Shown: positions 34,860-41,138 of the stretch, piece by piece | Position numbering within the stretch: position 1 is the first letter of the stretch | How the letters are laid out: every line of letters begins with the position of its first letter | Assembly (NCBI RefSeq): GCF_900174585.1 | Contig: NZ_FWPT01000003.1 | Location: 434,001-498,000 of the forward strand | Direction of reading: 5' to 3' | Origin: Parendozoicomonas haliclonae | GTDB lineage: Bacteria; Pseudomonadota; Gammaproteobacteria; Pseudomonadales; Endozoicomonadaceae | DNA length: 64,000 bases | The notes under the pieces: model-generated | The model's input: only the letters and a program-made list of their open reading frames with translations | Databases searched by the model: none | What the model was told of the DNA's origin: nothing | Position numbers and translations under genes: made by a program

Positions 34860-35537
34860 ATGCGGATATTCCAGAGGGCGTTACTGCTTCTTATCGTTTC
34901 TATCGCCCCCTGCTATAGCTGCGCAAATGGCAAGCCACAGACACCAGGCCCGCATATTTATCGCGTATTCACCGATGGCATCTACGACCTCACTCACTAT
35001 GGCCATGTGCGTTCGATCAAAAAGGCCCGAGAGAAAGCCAGACAGGTACTCAAGGTTCCCGACAGCCAGGTTCACCTGACAGTTGGCCTGTCAGGCAGTG
35101 AAGAGGAACGCCAGGGTTATAAGCGCGCACCGATCCTGACTCGTGAAGAGATCAAGAACCTGCTGGAGTGGGTTTATGGTGTGGATGAAGTTATCTTCAG
35201 TCCATTGATTACCACCACCGAAGTCATGGAAGCACAGAGGTATGATCTGGTGCTGGCCGGGGAAGACTACGCCCCACCGGTGAATCACCTGTTGCGCAGC
35301 GCCCACCAGAATAACCGTGGCATGCAGTATTACCCAGGCCCAATATTGGCGGGAAAGTTTGCCACCTTCCCAAGAGAACCCAATATCAGCACTACGGATA
35401 TTATTCGTAGAACGGTGAGACGCGCAGCGGAGAAGATTGAGACAGAATTGCAGAAATCAGGTAATGCGGATTTTTGTGTAGAGCGCTTTTTGCAGTTACT
35501 GGATGATCATATTCCGGCACCCGCCCCGAAGGGATGA
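34860..35537 (+). CDS. CTP:phosphocholine/phosphoethanolamine cytidylyltransferase-like protein with signal peptide
   Basis: 225 aa. The domain carries the cytidylyltransferase hallmarks in order: RVFTDGIYDLTHYGHV with the HxGH nucleotide site (H46-H49), GVDEVIFSPLITTTEV (about 107-122) and NISTTDIIRRTV (175-186), the ISTSDI-type motif of eukaryotic Pcyt1 and Pcyt2. It is closer in pattern to those than to bacterial TagD or RfaE. Oddly, residues 1-23 form a signal peptide (RALLLLIVSIAPCYSCA) placed directly before the domain, with no internal Met to give a cytosolic form. No choline kinase is adjacent. Host-directed or periplasmic activity is an inference; loss of activity is the alternative. 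Confidence 0.8.
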   Translation: MRIFQRALLLLIVSIAPCYSCANGKPQTPGPHIYRVFTDGIYDLTHYGHVRSIKKAREKARQVLKVPDSQVHLTVGLSGSEEERQGYKRAPILTREEIKNLLEWVYGVDEVIFSPLITTTEVMEAQRYDLVLAGEDYAPPVNHLLRSAHQNNRGMQYYPGPILAGKFATFPREPNISTTDIIRRTVRRAAEKIETELQKSGNADFCVERFLQLLDDHIPAPAPKG

Positions 35538-35564
35538 GGCAAGGCAGGTGCCGGATAAAAGGAA

Positions 35565-36839
35565 TTACTTCACTTCGCGACCAGTATACTGATCTTCACC
35601 TTCATCATGAGGCAGAACCAGATTCAGAATCACCGCGAGGATGGCACACAGGCTCACACCTTCCAGAGCCAGACCTTCATACAATTCGATAGACAAGCCA
35701 CCCAGACCCAGCACCAGAACCATGCCGACAATGACCAGGTTACGAGGTTTGGCCAGATCCACCTGCGCCTTGATCATGGTATTCAGACCAACCACCGCAA
35801 TGGAACCGAACAGCAGCACCATAATGCCACCCATAACCGGTGTAGGAATGGTACCCAGGAAACCACCGACCTTACCGATAAAGGCAACACAGATAGCGAT
35901 ACCGGCAGCCCAGGTCATAATCACCGGGTTGTAGGCCTTGGTCAGCATGACTGCACCGGTCACTTCCGAGTAAGTGGTGTTAGGTGGACCACCGAGGAAA
36001 GAGGCGAAGGAGGTTGCCAGACCATCACCCAGCAGGGTGTTCTGAAGACCAGGCTTTTTCAGGTAGTCCTTACCAGTCACCGAGCTGATGGCCAGCATGT
36101 CACCGATATGTTCAATCGCCGGAGCAATCGCGACCGGAATCATGAACAGAATGGCGTTCATATTGAATTCCGGCGTGGTGAAATTCGGCATGGCCAGCCA
36201 GGCAGCTTTGTGGAAGCTGCCAAAATCAACCACACCAAAAGCCATGGACACCAGATAACCGGTGGTGACACCCACCAGAATAGGAATCAGCTTGAGCAGC
36301 CCCTTGGCAAACACAGCCGTTACCAGTGTGGCCAGCAGAGAAATACCGGCAATCAGAAGCGAGGTATCAGGATCAATCGACTTATTCGCGGTACCGTTCA
36401 CCATATCCACAGCCGCACCAGCCAGCCCCAGACCAATCACCATAATCACCGGACCTACAACGACAGGCGGGAACAAACGGTAAAGCACACCGCTGCCGCG
36501 CACGCGCACCAGCAGACTCAGCGTAACGTAGAGAAGACCGGCAGCCACCAGCCCCCCCATGGTAGAAGCGATGCCCCAGGTGCTGACACCGTAGGTAATT
36601 GGTGCGATAAAGGCGAAAGAGGAAGCCAGGAAAATAGGCACCTGACGGCGGGTCACCAGCTGAAAAATCAGGGTGCCGACACCGGCAGTAAAGAAGGCAA
36701 CGTTGGCATCAAGGCCGGTCAGAATGGGAACAAGAACGAGAGCGCCGAAGGCAACGAACAGCATTTGTCCGCCCATCATGGCCTGACGGAGTACCGAAGA
36801 ATCCGTGGCATGGAGGTTTTGCTGGGTCATGTTTTCCAT
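35565..36839 (-). CDS. uraA: Uracil/xanthine permease, NCS2 family
   Basis: 424 aa with about 12-14 hydrophobic helices. NCS2 hallmarks: FLASSFAFIAP (about 70-80), AIEHIGDMLAISS with the conserved Glu, and GGPPNTTYSEVTGAV, matching the UraA substrate loop. It should bring in uracil by proton symport. The start is either ATG at 36839 or the third-later ATG at 36830; AGGG is only 2 nt from the first but 11 nt from the second, so 36830 may be right. A 9-bp inverted repeat lies in the leader. Named by similarity; xanthine or another base cannot be excluded. Confidence 0.9.
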   Translation of the reverse strand: MENMTQQNLHATDSSVLRQAMMGGQMLFVAFGALVLVPILTGLDANVAFFTAGVGTLIFQLVTRRQVPIFLASSFAFIAPITYGVSTWGIASTMGGLVAAGLLYVTLSLLVRVRGSGVLYRLFPPVVVGPVIMVIGLGLAGAAVDMVNGTANKSIDPDTSLLIAGISLLATLVTAVFAKGLLKLIPILVGVTTGYLVSMAFGVVDFGSFHKAAWLAMPNFTTPEFNMNAILFMIPVAIAPAIEHIGDMLAISSVTGKDYLKKPGLQNTLLGDGLATSFASFLGGPPNTTYSEVTGAVMLTKAYNPVIMTWAAGIAICVAFIGKVGGFLGTIPTPVMGGIMVLLFGSIAVVGLNTMIKAQVDLAKPRNLVIVGMVLVLGLGGLSIELYEGLALEGVSLCAILAVILNLVLPHDEGEDQYTGREVK

Positions 36840-36849
36840 ATCCCTTTTT

Positions 36850-36881
36850 TTTATGAAACGAGTTTAACGAGCTTTCATAAA
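36850..36881 (-). promoter_or_regulatory. Inverted repeat in the uraA leader
   Basis: TTTATGAAA and TTTCATAAA form a perfect 9-bp inverted repeat with a 14-nt spacer that itself contains ACGAG twice. It ends about 10 bp before the uraA start region. Position fits an operator or a leader hairpin that could mask the ribosome site; no T-run follows, so it is not a plain terminator. Confidence 0.5.
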
Positions 36882-36987
36882 TAAGGAAATGGCAGAAAGA
36901 GCCTAATAATAAGCTCACTTTGAAACGAGGCAGCCAACATAAGACGCTGACCGATGGCGAAGATGAAGCTTCGCAGAAGAAAATTTA

Positions 36988-37064
36988 TGGCGCGACCGGG
37001 AGGATTCGAACCTCCGACCGCCTGGTTCGTAGCCAGGTACTCTATCCAGCTGAGCTACGGTCGC
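36988..37064 (-). tRNA. tRNA-Arg(ACG), copy 1
   Basis: Read on the minus strand: acceptor GCGACCG / CGGTCGC, anticodon stem CCTGG / CCAGG around loop CTACGAA (anticodon ACG, read as ICG), T-loop GGTTCGAATCC, discriminator G and encoded CCA. 77 nt. Last gene of the downstream unit. Confidence 0.98.
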
Positions 37065-37090
37065 ACATAAAATATAAAGCAGCGTTGAGA

Positions 37091-37167
37091 TGGCGCGACC
37101 GGGAGGATTCGAACCTCCGACCGCCTGGTTCGTAGCCAGGTACTCTATCCAGCTGAGCTACGGTCGC
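37091..37167 (-). tRNA. tRNA-Arg(ACG), copy 2
   Basis: Identical to copy 1 over all 77 nt, 26 bp from it. It follows directly the promoter at 37185-37213, so copies 2 and 1 form one transcript. Confidence 0.98.
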
Positions 37168-37184
37168 CCTTTCAACGGCGGCAA

Positions 37185-37213
37185 ACTATAGAGATTCACC
37201 CTTTCCGAGTCAA
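37185..37213 (-). promoter_or_regulatory. Sigma70 promoter of tRNA-Arg copies 2 and 1
   Basis: On the minus strand TTGACT, 17 bp, TATAGT, about 18 bp before the tRNA. The bases just after the -10 are G/C-rich, the discriminator type linked to stringent control. Confidence 0.88.
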
Positions 37214-37267
37214 CCGTGTTGTCCGCACATTTTCCAGGAATCATCATTTCAACAAAAACGACAGATA

Positions 37268-37301
37268 CAAAAAAGCCAGCGCAAATAGGTAGCGCTGGCT
37301 T
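37268..37301 (-). terminator. Terminator after tRNA-Arg copies 6-3
   Basis: On the minus strand a 10-bp stem AAGCCAGCGC / GCGCTGGCTT with a 9-nt loop is followed by six T residues, 40 bp after copy 3. It separates the upstream four-gene unit from the downstream two-gene unit. Confidence 0.92.
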
Positions 37302-37340
37302 ACTCAATAAAGAAAAGGGAGGGGTATTGAGATAAAAAAA

Positions 37341-37417
37341 TGGCGCGACCGGGAGGATTCGAACCTCCGACCGCCTGGTTCGTAGCCAGGTACTCTATCC
37401 AGCTGAGCTACGGTCGC
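37341..37417 (-). tRNA. tRNA-Arg(ACG), copy 3
   Basis: Identical 77-nt gene. Last of the four-gene upstream unit, with the terminator 40 bp beyond. Together with the 28-nt spacer it forms a 105-bp unit repeated exactly at copy 4. Confidence 0.98.
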
Positions 37418-37445
37418 GCAAAAACAACAATACAAAAACAAAATA

Positions 37446-37522
37446 TGGCGCGACCGGGAGGATTCGAACCTCCGACCGCCTGGTTCGTAGCCAGGTACTC
37501 TATCCAGCTGAGCTACGGTCGC
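37446..37522 (-). tRNA. tRNA-Arg(ACG), copy 4
   Basis: Identical 77-nt gene within the exact 105-bp tandem duplication. Confidence 0.98.
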
Positions 37523-37550
37523 GCAAAAACAACAATACAAAAACAAAATA

Positions 37551-37627
37551 TGGCGCGACCGGGAGGATTCGAACCTCCGACCGCCTGGTTCGTAGCCAGG
37601 TACTCTATCCAGCTGAGCTACGGTCGC
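37551..37627 (-). tRNA. tRNA-Arg(ACG), copy 5
   Basis: Identical 77-nt gene; the spacer towards copy 6 (46 nt) is unlike the 28-nt one shared by copies 3-4 and 4-5. Confidence 0.98.
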
Positions 37628-37673
37628 ATAAATCATCAAACATCTATCTTTCATAACGGCTAACGCCATAAAA

Positions 37674-37750
37674 TGGCGCGACCGGGAGGATTCGAACCTC
37701 CGACCGCCTGGTTCGTAGCCAGGTACTCTATCCAGCTGAGCTACGGTCGC
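37674..37750 (-). tRNA. tRNA-Arg(ACG), copy 6
   Basis: Identical 77-nt gene, first of the four-gene transcript, directly behind the promoter at 37769-37797. Confidence 0.98.
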
Positions 37751-37768
37751 TCCGTCATGAGGCTGCGA

Positions 37769-37797
37769 ACTATAGGGACAGCCCTTCCGCGAGTCAA
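37769..37797 (-). promoter_or_regulatory. Sigma70 promoter of tRNA-Arg copies 6-3
   Basis: On the minus strand TTGACT, 17 bp, TATAGT, 18 bp before copy 6. Both hexamers and the spacing are the same as in the promoter at 37185-37213, and the spacer and discriminator are similar, which points to duplication of a whole unit. Confidence 0.88.
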
Positions 37798-37922
37798 CCT
37801 CGTAAAACCGAAATACGACACAATGCAACTTTCCGAGAGAAGACGTGCGGCAATTCCGATTGCCTCTCATTGTGTCAGCCAGCAAACTGACCACAGACCT
37901 TATACAAGACACTGGTTTAACC

Positions 37923-38570
37923 ATGCTGACTTTGCTCAACAAGCTCAACGCCTATAAACATATTATCTGGGACTGGAACGGCACCCTGATTGACGATGCC
38001 TTCCATACCATGACCGTAGTCAACGAGCTGCTGACCGAGCAGGGCTTTGCTCCTCTCACTCTGGAGCAGTATCGGGACAAGTTCTGTCATCCGGTCATCG
38101 ACTTCTATACCGATATTGGTCTGAACGAAGACGTCATCCCGTTCGACCAGCTCTGCCTGCGCTTCAACGAGATCTACAGTGATCTGCGTAAAGACATCAC
38201 CCTGCATCAAGAAGCTCAGGAAGTGGTGCGCCAGATTGCCCAGGGCAGCTGGACTCAGTCCATCCTGTCGGCCGCACCAGAAAACCTGCTCAAGCAAGGT
38301 GTCGAAGAACACGGCCTGACCTGCTGCTTCAACCATATCTACGGTCTGGACAATATGCGTGCCGCATCCAAGATTGCCCGCGGACAGGAGCTGATCCGCA
38401 ACTCCGGTATCGCCCCAGCGGAAACCATTTTGATTGGCGATACCGACCACGACTTTGAAGTGGCCGAAGAGCTGGGCATCAATCTGGTTTTGATTGCCCA
38501 GGGACACCAATCCTTCGAGCGCCTGCTGGCTCTCCATCCGGACACCCTGCCGCAACTCCGGGCCGCATAA
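37923..38570 (+). CDS. HAD-family hydrolase with DxN motif
   Basis: 215 aa from the ATG at 37923, where the fold begins (HIIWDWNGTLIDD). Motif I is D17-W-N19 rather than the usual DxD: the nucleophile is kept, the acid/base Asp is Asn. Motif II is in SILSAAPENLL, and the acidic motif IV is GDTDHDFEVA. A helical cap lies between. The layout resembles phosphoglycolate phosphatase-type HADs. Substrate unknown. The ribosome site is weak. An inverted repeat follows the stop. Confidence 0.87.
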   Translation: MLTLLNKLNAYKHIIWDWNGTLIDDAFHTMTVVNELLTEQGFAPLTLEQYRDKFCHPVIDFYTDIGLNEDVIPFDQLCLRFNEIYSDLRKDITLHQEAQEVVRQIAQGSWTQSILSAAPENLLKQGVEEHGLTCCFNHIYGLDNMRAASKIARGQELIRNSGIAPAETILIGDTDHDFEVAEELGINLVLIAQGHQSFERLLALHPDTLPQLRAA

Positions 38571-38577
38571 GATCAGT

Positions 38578-38644
38578 TCTGTTGACGTTAATTAAGGTGG
38601 CTTCGCACGCCGAACGTCAACAGACTCCGTTTATCCTTTATAAT
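38578..38644 (+). promoter_or_regulatory. 12-bp inverted repeat leading into the efpL promoter
   Basis: TCTGTTGACGTT (38578-38589) and AACGTCAACAGA (38613-38624) form a perfect 12-bp inverted repeat with a 23-bp spacer. The right arm covers the likely -35 (TCAACA), 16 bp before TATAAT at 38639-38644. efpL starts at 38680. It could be an operator, or a terminator hairpin of the HAD gene reused at the promoter, though no good T-run follows. Confidence 0.55.
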
Positions 38645-38679
38645 CCGCACTTTTCGTATAGACCGAGAACATCAGCGCT

Positions 38680-39246
38680 ATGCCAGCAGCCAATGAACTG
38701 AAAAAAGGCCAGATTGTCGAGATCAACGGCCAGTACTATCAGGTCAGAACCTTTGAAGCCAAAAGCCCATCCTCCCGTGGCGCCTCAACCCTCTACAAGA
38801 TCCGCTTCAATCAGGTACCAGGCGGCCGGAAGCTGGAAGGTTCTTACACCGCCAACGACCAGTTCCCATCCGTACCTCTGCAACGTCGTGAAGCCTCCTT
38901 CCTGTACCGGGACGACAACCTGTTCACCTTTATGGACAGCGAAGACTACAGCCAGTACAGCCTGGGTGAAGAAGAGCTCGAAGGTCAGCTGGAATACCTG
39001 CTGGACGGCATGGAAGGCATCACCCTGCTGATTGTTGATGAACAGCCTCTGGCGATCGAGCTGCCGCAGTCCGTCATTATGGAAGTGGTTGAAACCTCTC
39101 CGGCGATCAAAGGTGCCAGCGCCTCCGCCCGCACCAAGCCAGCCCGCACGCCAACAGGTCTGGAAGTGCAGGTTCCGGAATATCTGGAACAGGGTGAGAT
39201 GATCAAAATTAACACTGAAACCGGCAAGTTCATGTCCCGGGCCTAA
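38680..39246 (+). CDS. efpL: Elongation factor P-like protein EfpL (YeiP)
   Basis: 188 aa, EF-P paralogue family. The N-terminal KOW-like domain carries the loop SPSSRGAST with R33 at the tip, the arginine that marks EfpL/YeiP in place of the modified lysine of EF-P. Two OB domains follow (about 65-125 and 130-188). It relieves ribosome stalling at proline-rich stretches without modification. A proline-rich 548-aa protein is encoded at 14459, a possible client. yjaG starts 11 bp after the stop. Confidence 0.94.
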   Translation: MPAANELKKGQIVEINGQYYQVRTFEAKSPSSRGASTLYKIRFNQVPGGRKLEGSYTANDQFPSVPLQRREASFLYRDDNLFTFMDSEDYSQYSLGEEELEGQLEYLLDGMEGITLLIVDEQPLAIELPQSVIMEVVETSPAIKGASASARTKPARTPTGLEVQVPEYLEQGEMIKINTETGKFMSRA

Positions 39247-39257
39247 GCAGGAGAAGT

Positions 39258-39869
39258 TTGTTGATTAACCCAAAAGTAATGGCGGGGCTGGGCAAGGCTC
39301 TAGCCGACTTCAAACCCTGGCAGCTCACGGCATTCTGCACGGCAACTGCACAACGCAGCCTGCCAAACTATGCCCTGTTCTCCGATGTGACAGAATTTGG
39401 CGACACCGCCGAGCTAACCCACACCCTGAACATGCTTTGGGACTTTATTGCCGGCCAGCAGTCAGCCAAAAACTTTGAGCGACTGCTGGAGCGCCTTGAA
39501 GAGCAGACTCCGGATGTTCAGCAGTTTGATATGTATGGTGTGTATCCGGCCCTGGATGCGATTGTTGCGCTGACGACAGCTGTCCACTGTGCCATGGAAC
39601 CTTCAGTGGACGATGCCACCTGCAATGCCAAGCTGACACTATCCACTATTGGTCGGTTTATTTCCCAGATCGAAGTGCCGGAACTGAACGGTGTTGAACT
39701 GCATCAGTACATTGATGAACATCCACTGATGCTGCAGCATCTGGACTTTCTGGATGAGGCCATTCGCCTGCTCAGCACCGGTAAGCCCAATGCCGAGCTG
39801 AAGAAGGCCTTGCGCACTCTGGCCATTAATGATGGCACCAGCGAACTGGGCATCAGCCTGGAAAGCTAG
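39258..39869 (+). CDS. yjaG: DUF416 family protein YjaG
   Basis: 203 aa. The start is a TTG at 39258: AGGAG stands 5 nt before it, and the resulting N-terminus (M-L-I-N-P) matches E. coli YjaG (M-L-Q-N-P). The second TTG at 39261 is 8 nt from the AGGAG and cannot be excluded. Family stretches PNYALFSDVTEFGD and FDMYGVYPALDAIVAL are clear. Function unknown; all-helical. It lies 11 bp after efpL and probably shares its transcript. The stop overlaps the convergent gene by 4 bp. Confidence 0.9.
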   Translation: MLINPKVMAGLGKALADFKPWQLTAFCTATAQRSLPNYALFSDVTEFGDTAELTHTLNMLWDFIAGQQSAKNFERLLERLEEQTPDVQQFDMYGVYPALDAIVALTTAVHCAMEPSVDDATCNAKLTLSTIGRFISQIEVPELNGVELHQYIDEHPLMLQHLDFLDEAIRLLSTGKPNAELKKALRTLAINDGTSELGISLES

Positions 39870-40615
39870 CCGATTCGGGCCTCGAACAGACTGTGCAGCT
39901 TTTGCTGCACAGTTCCCGCCAGCCGCATAAGGCGTCCACTGTCGTAGTTCTGCAACCCCTGACCATCCACATAATAGATCGCCACCGTTGCCAGTCGGCT
40001 TTCAAAGTCGCGAATATCATCCAGGTGAATCACCGGTAGAAACAGTCGTTCTTCATTACGATACCCTGCCAGAATACGCTTTAGCCCCGCCATAAACGGC
40101 AGAGTACGGGAAGGCGCCAGCCGGTTACGACCAGGCACCTTCAGATACAGACCATCACCACCCACGCACTCACCGGGCATAACCCGGATACCACTGTCTT
40201 TTACAACGGCTTCTGGGATACCGGCAAAGACACCATCCCCTTCAATCCGGTAAGAGACACTGTCACCACCACATTCAGGAAACTGAAAGCTGTAACGGCT
40301 GAACAAGCTGTTTTCCACAGGTGAATACAGACACATCATGGCCGCGAAGCGTTCAAGAAAACGCATCTCATCCTGCCGGGTCAGCAAAGCTCCCGGATTC
40401 CATTGCAGCTCTCCTTCTGCAATTACACGTTCCCATCCTCGGGCATGTTCGCTCAGAACATCGTCACCCATGGTCAAACACACTTTTAGACAAACTACTT
40501 TGGTAAAAGCATTTTCCTGACCAAAACTGACAACACCTTCTCCAGAGCGTGCCAACAAGCGCCTAATCGCATTGATTTTGTGAACTACTCCACACTCCCT
40601 GCCCGACAACTTCAT
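39866..40615 (-). CDS. Unrecognised 249-aa protein
   Basis: I do not recognise the family. No signal peptide or membrane segment. It has seven or more cysteines spread over the chain and a mix of predicted strands and helices (LYLKVPGRNRLAPS, RLFLPVIHLDDIRDFESRL, VAIYYVDGQGLQNYDSG). The start at 40615 lacks a clear ribosome site; a later GTG is possible. Codon use resembles the neighbours, and the frame is long and intact, so it is likely real. Confidence 0.6.
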   Translation of the reverse strand: MKLSGRECGVVHKINAIRRLLARSGEGVVSFGQENAFTKVVCLKVCLTMGDDVLSEHARGWERVIAEGELQWNPGALLTRQDEMRFLERFAAMMCLYSPVENSLFSRYSFQFPECGGDSVSYRIEGDGVFAGIPEAVVKDSGIRVMPGECVGGDGLYLKVPGRNRLAPSRTLPFMAGLKRILAGYRNEERLFLPVIHLDDIRDFESRLATVAIYYVDGQGLQNYDSGRLMRLAGTVQQKLHSLFEARIG

Positions 40616-40793
40616 AAGGCTGTTATCAACAGATCATGACACAGCAGCCTGAATCATATCCTACAACTGGAAACCACTGACCTTTTCTGTCACCCGGTAA
40701 CGCCCAACTGACAGAAAAATGCATACACATCCTTCAGCCGATATAATCCCGCCCATAAAATCATGCTGATTAGAACAATAACCGGAGTACGTA

Positions 40794-40997
40794 GTGGATA
40801 TTGCCGAGTTTGAAAGCCTGATGCTGACCTTGCTGATTCCCGCCCTCATCCTGTTTATGGGATTTATCGTCTGGGATATCGCCCGCAAGCACAAAGCCGG
40901 AAAGTTTGGCACATTTATCCTGTTCTTCACCCTGGGTTTTGGAGTGCTGGGCTTTGCCATCAAGAAGGTCATTGCCATGAATCTTGGTCTGGACTGA
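40794..40997 (+). CDS. Small DUF2788 membrane protein
   Basis: 67 aa with two hydrophobic helices (about 9-28 and 40-60) joined by a short basic loop (DIARKHKAGKFG), the DUF2788 pattern. The start is GTG at 40794, with GGAG 6 nt upstream. Inner membrane, function unknown. Monocistronic, flanked by minus-strand and plus-strand genes. Confidence 0.87.
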   Translation: MDIAEFESLMLTLLIPALILFMGFIVWDIARKHKAGKFGTFILFFTLGFGVLGFAIKKVIAMNLGLD

Positions 40998-41010
40998 AGC
41001 ATCTGATACG

Positions 41011-41039
41011 CAAAAAAGCTGGCACACCTACTGCCAGCT
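41011..41039 (-). terminator. Terminator oriented against its plus-strand neighbours
   Basis: On the minus strand AGCTGGCA, a 7-nt loop and TGCCAGCT are followed by six T residues. On the plus strand the T-run is absent. No minus-strand gene lies just upstream (the next plus-strand gene is aidB at 41139), so it may end an antisense or leaderless RNA, or be a chance structure. Confidence 0.5.
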
Positions 41040-41138
41040 ACAACGCTTTCTACGCCAGTCATTCTGGAAGAAAATCCCACAGCCGATCGGACAGCTACCT
41101 CTTATAATGCCCTTATAATAACGAGGCGGTATGATCCA

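Larger units (their letters stand above)
37341..37550 (-). repeat. Exact 105-bp tandem duplication (tRNA plus spacer)
   Basis: Positions 37341-37445 and 37446-37550 are the same: a 77-nt tRNA-Arg gene plus an identical 28-nt A-rich spacer. The other spacers differ, so this pair is the most recent duplication in the cluster. Confidence 0.92.

Noticed and set aside
35607-36884. 425-aa plus-strand frame opposite uraA
   Set aside because: Low-complexity His/Gln/Thr-rich translation of the antisense strand of a clear permease gene.
37341-37750. Regularly spaced near-identical repeats that could be taken for a CRISPR array or repeat protein
   Set aside because: Each repeat is a complete 77-nt tRNA-Arg gene. 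The open frames across it, with recurring RVPGYEPGGRRFESSRSRH-type peptides, are translations of tRNA.
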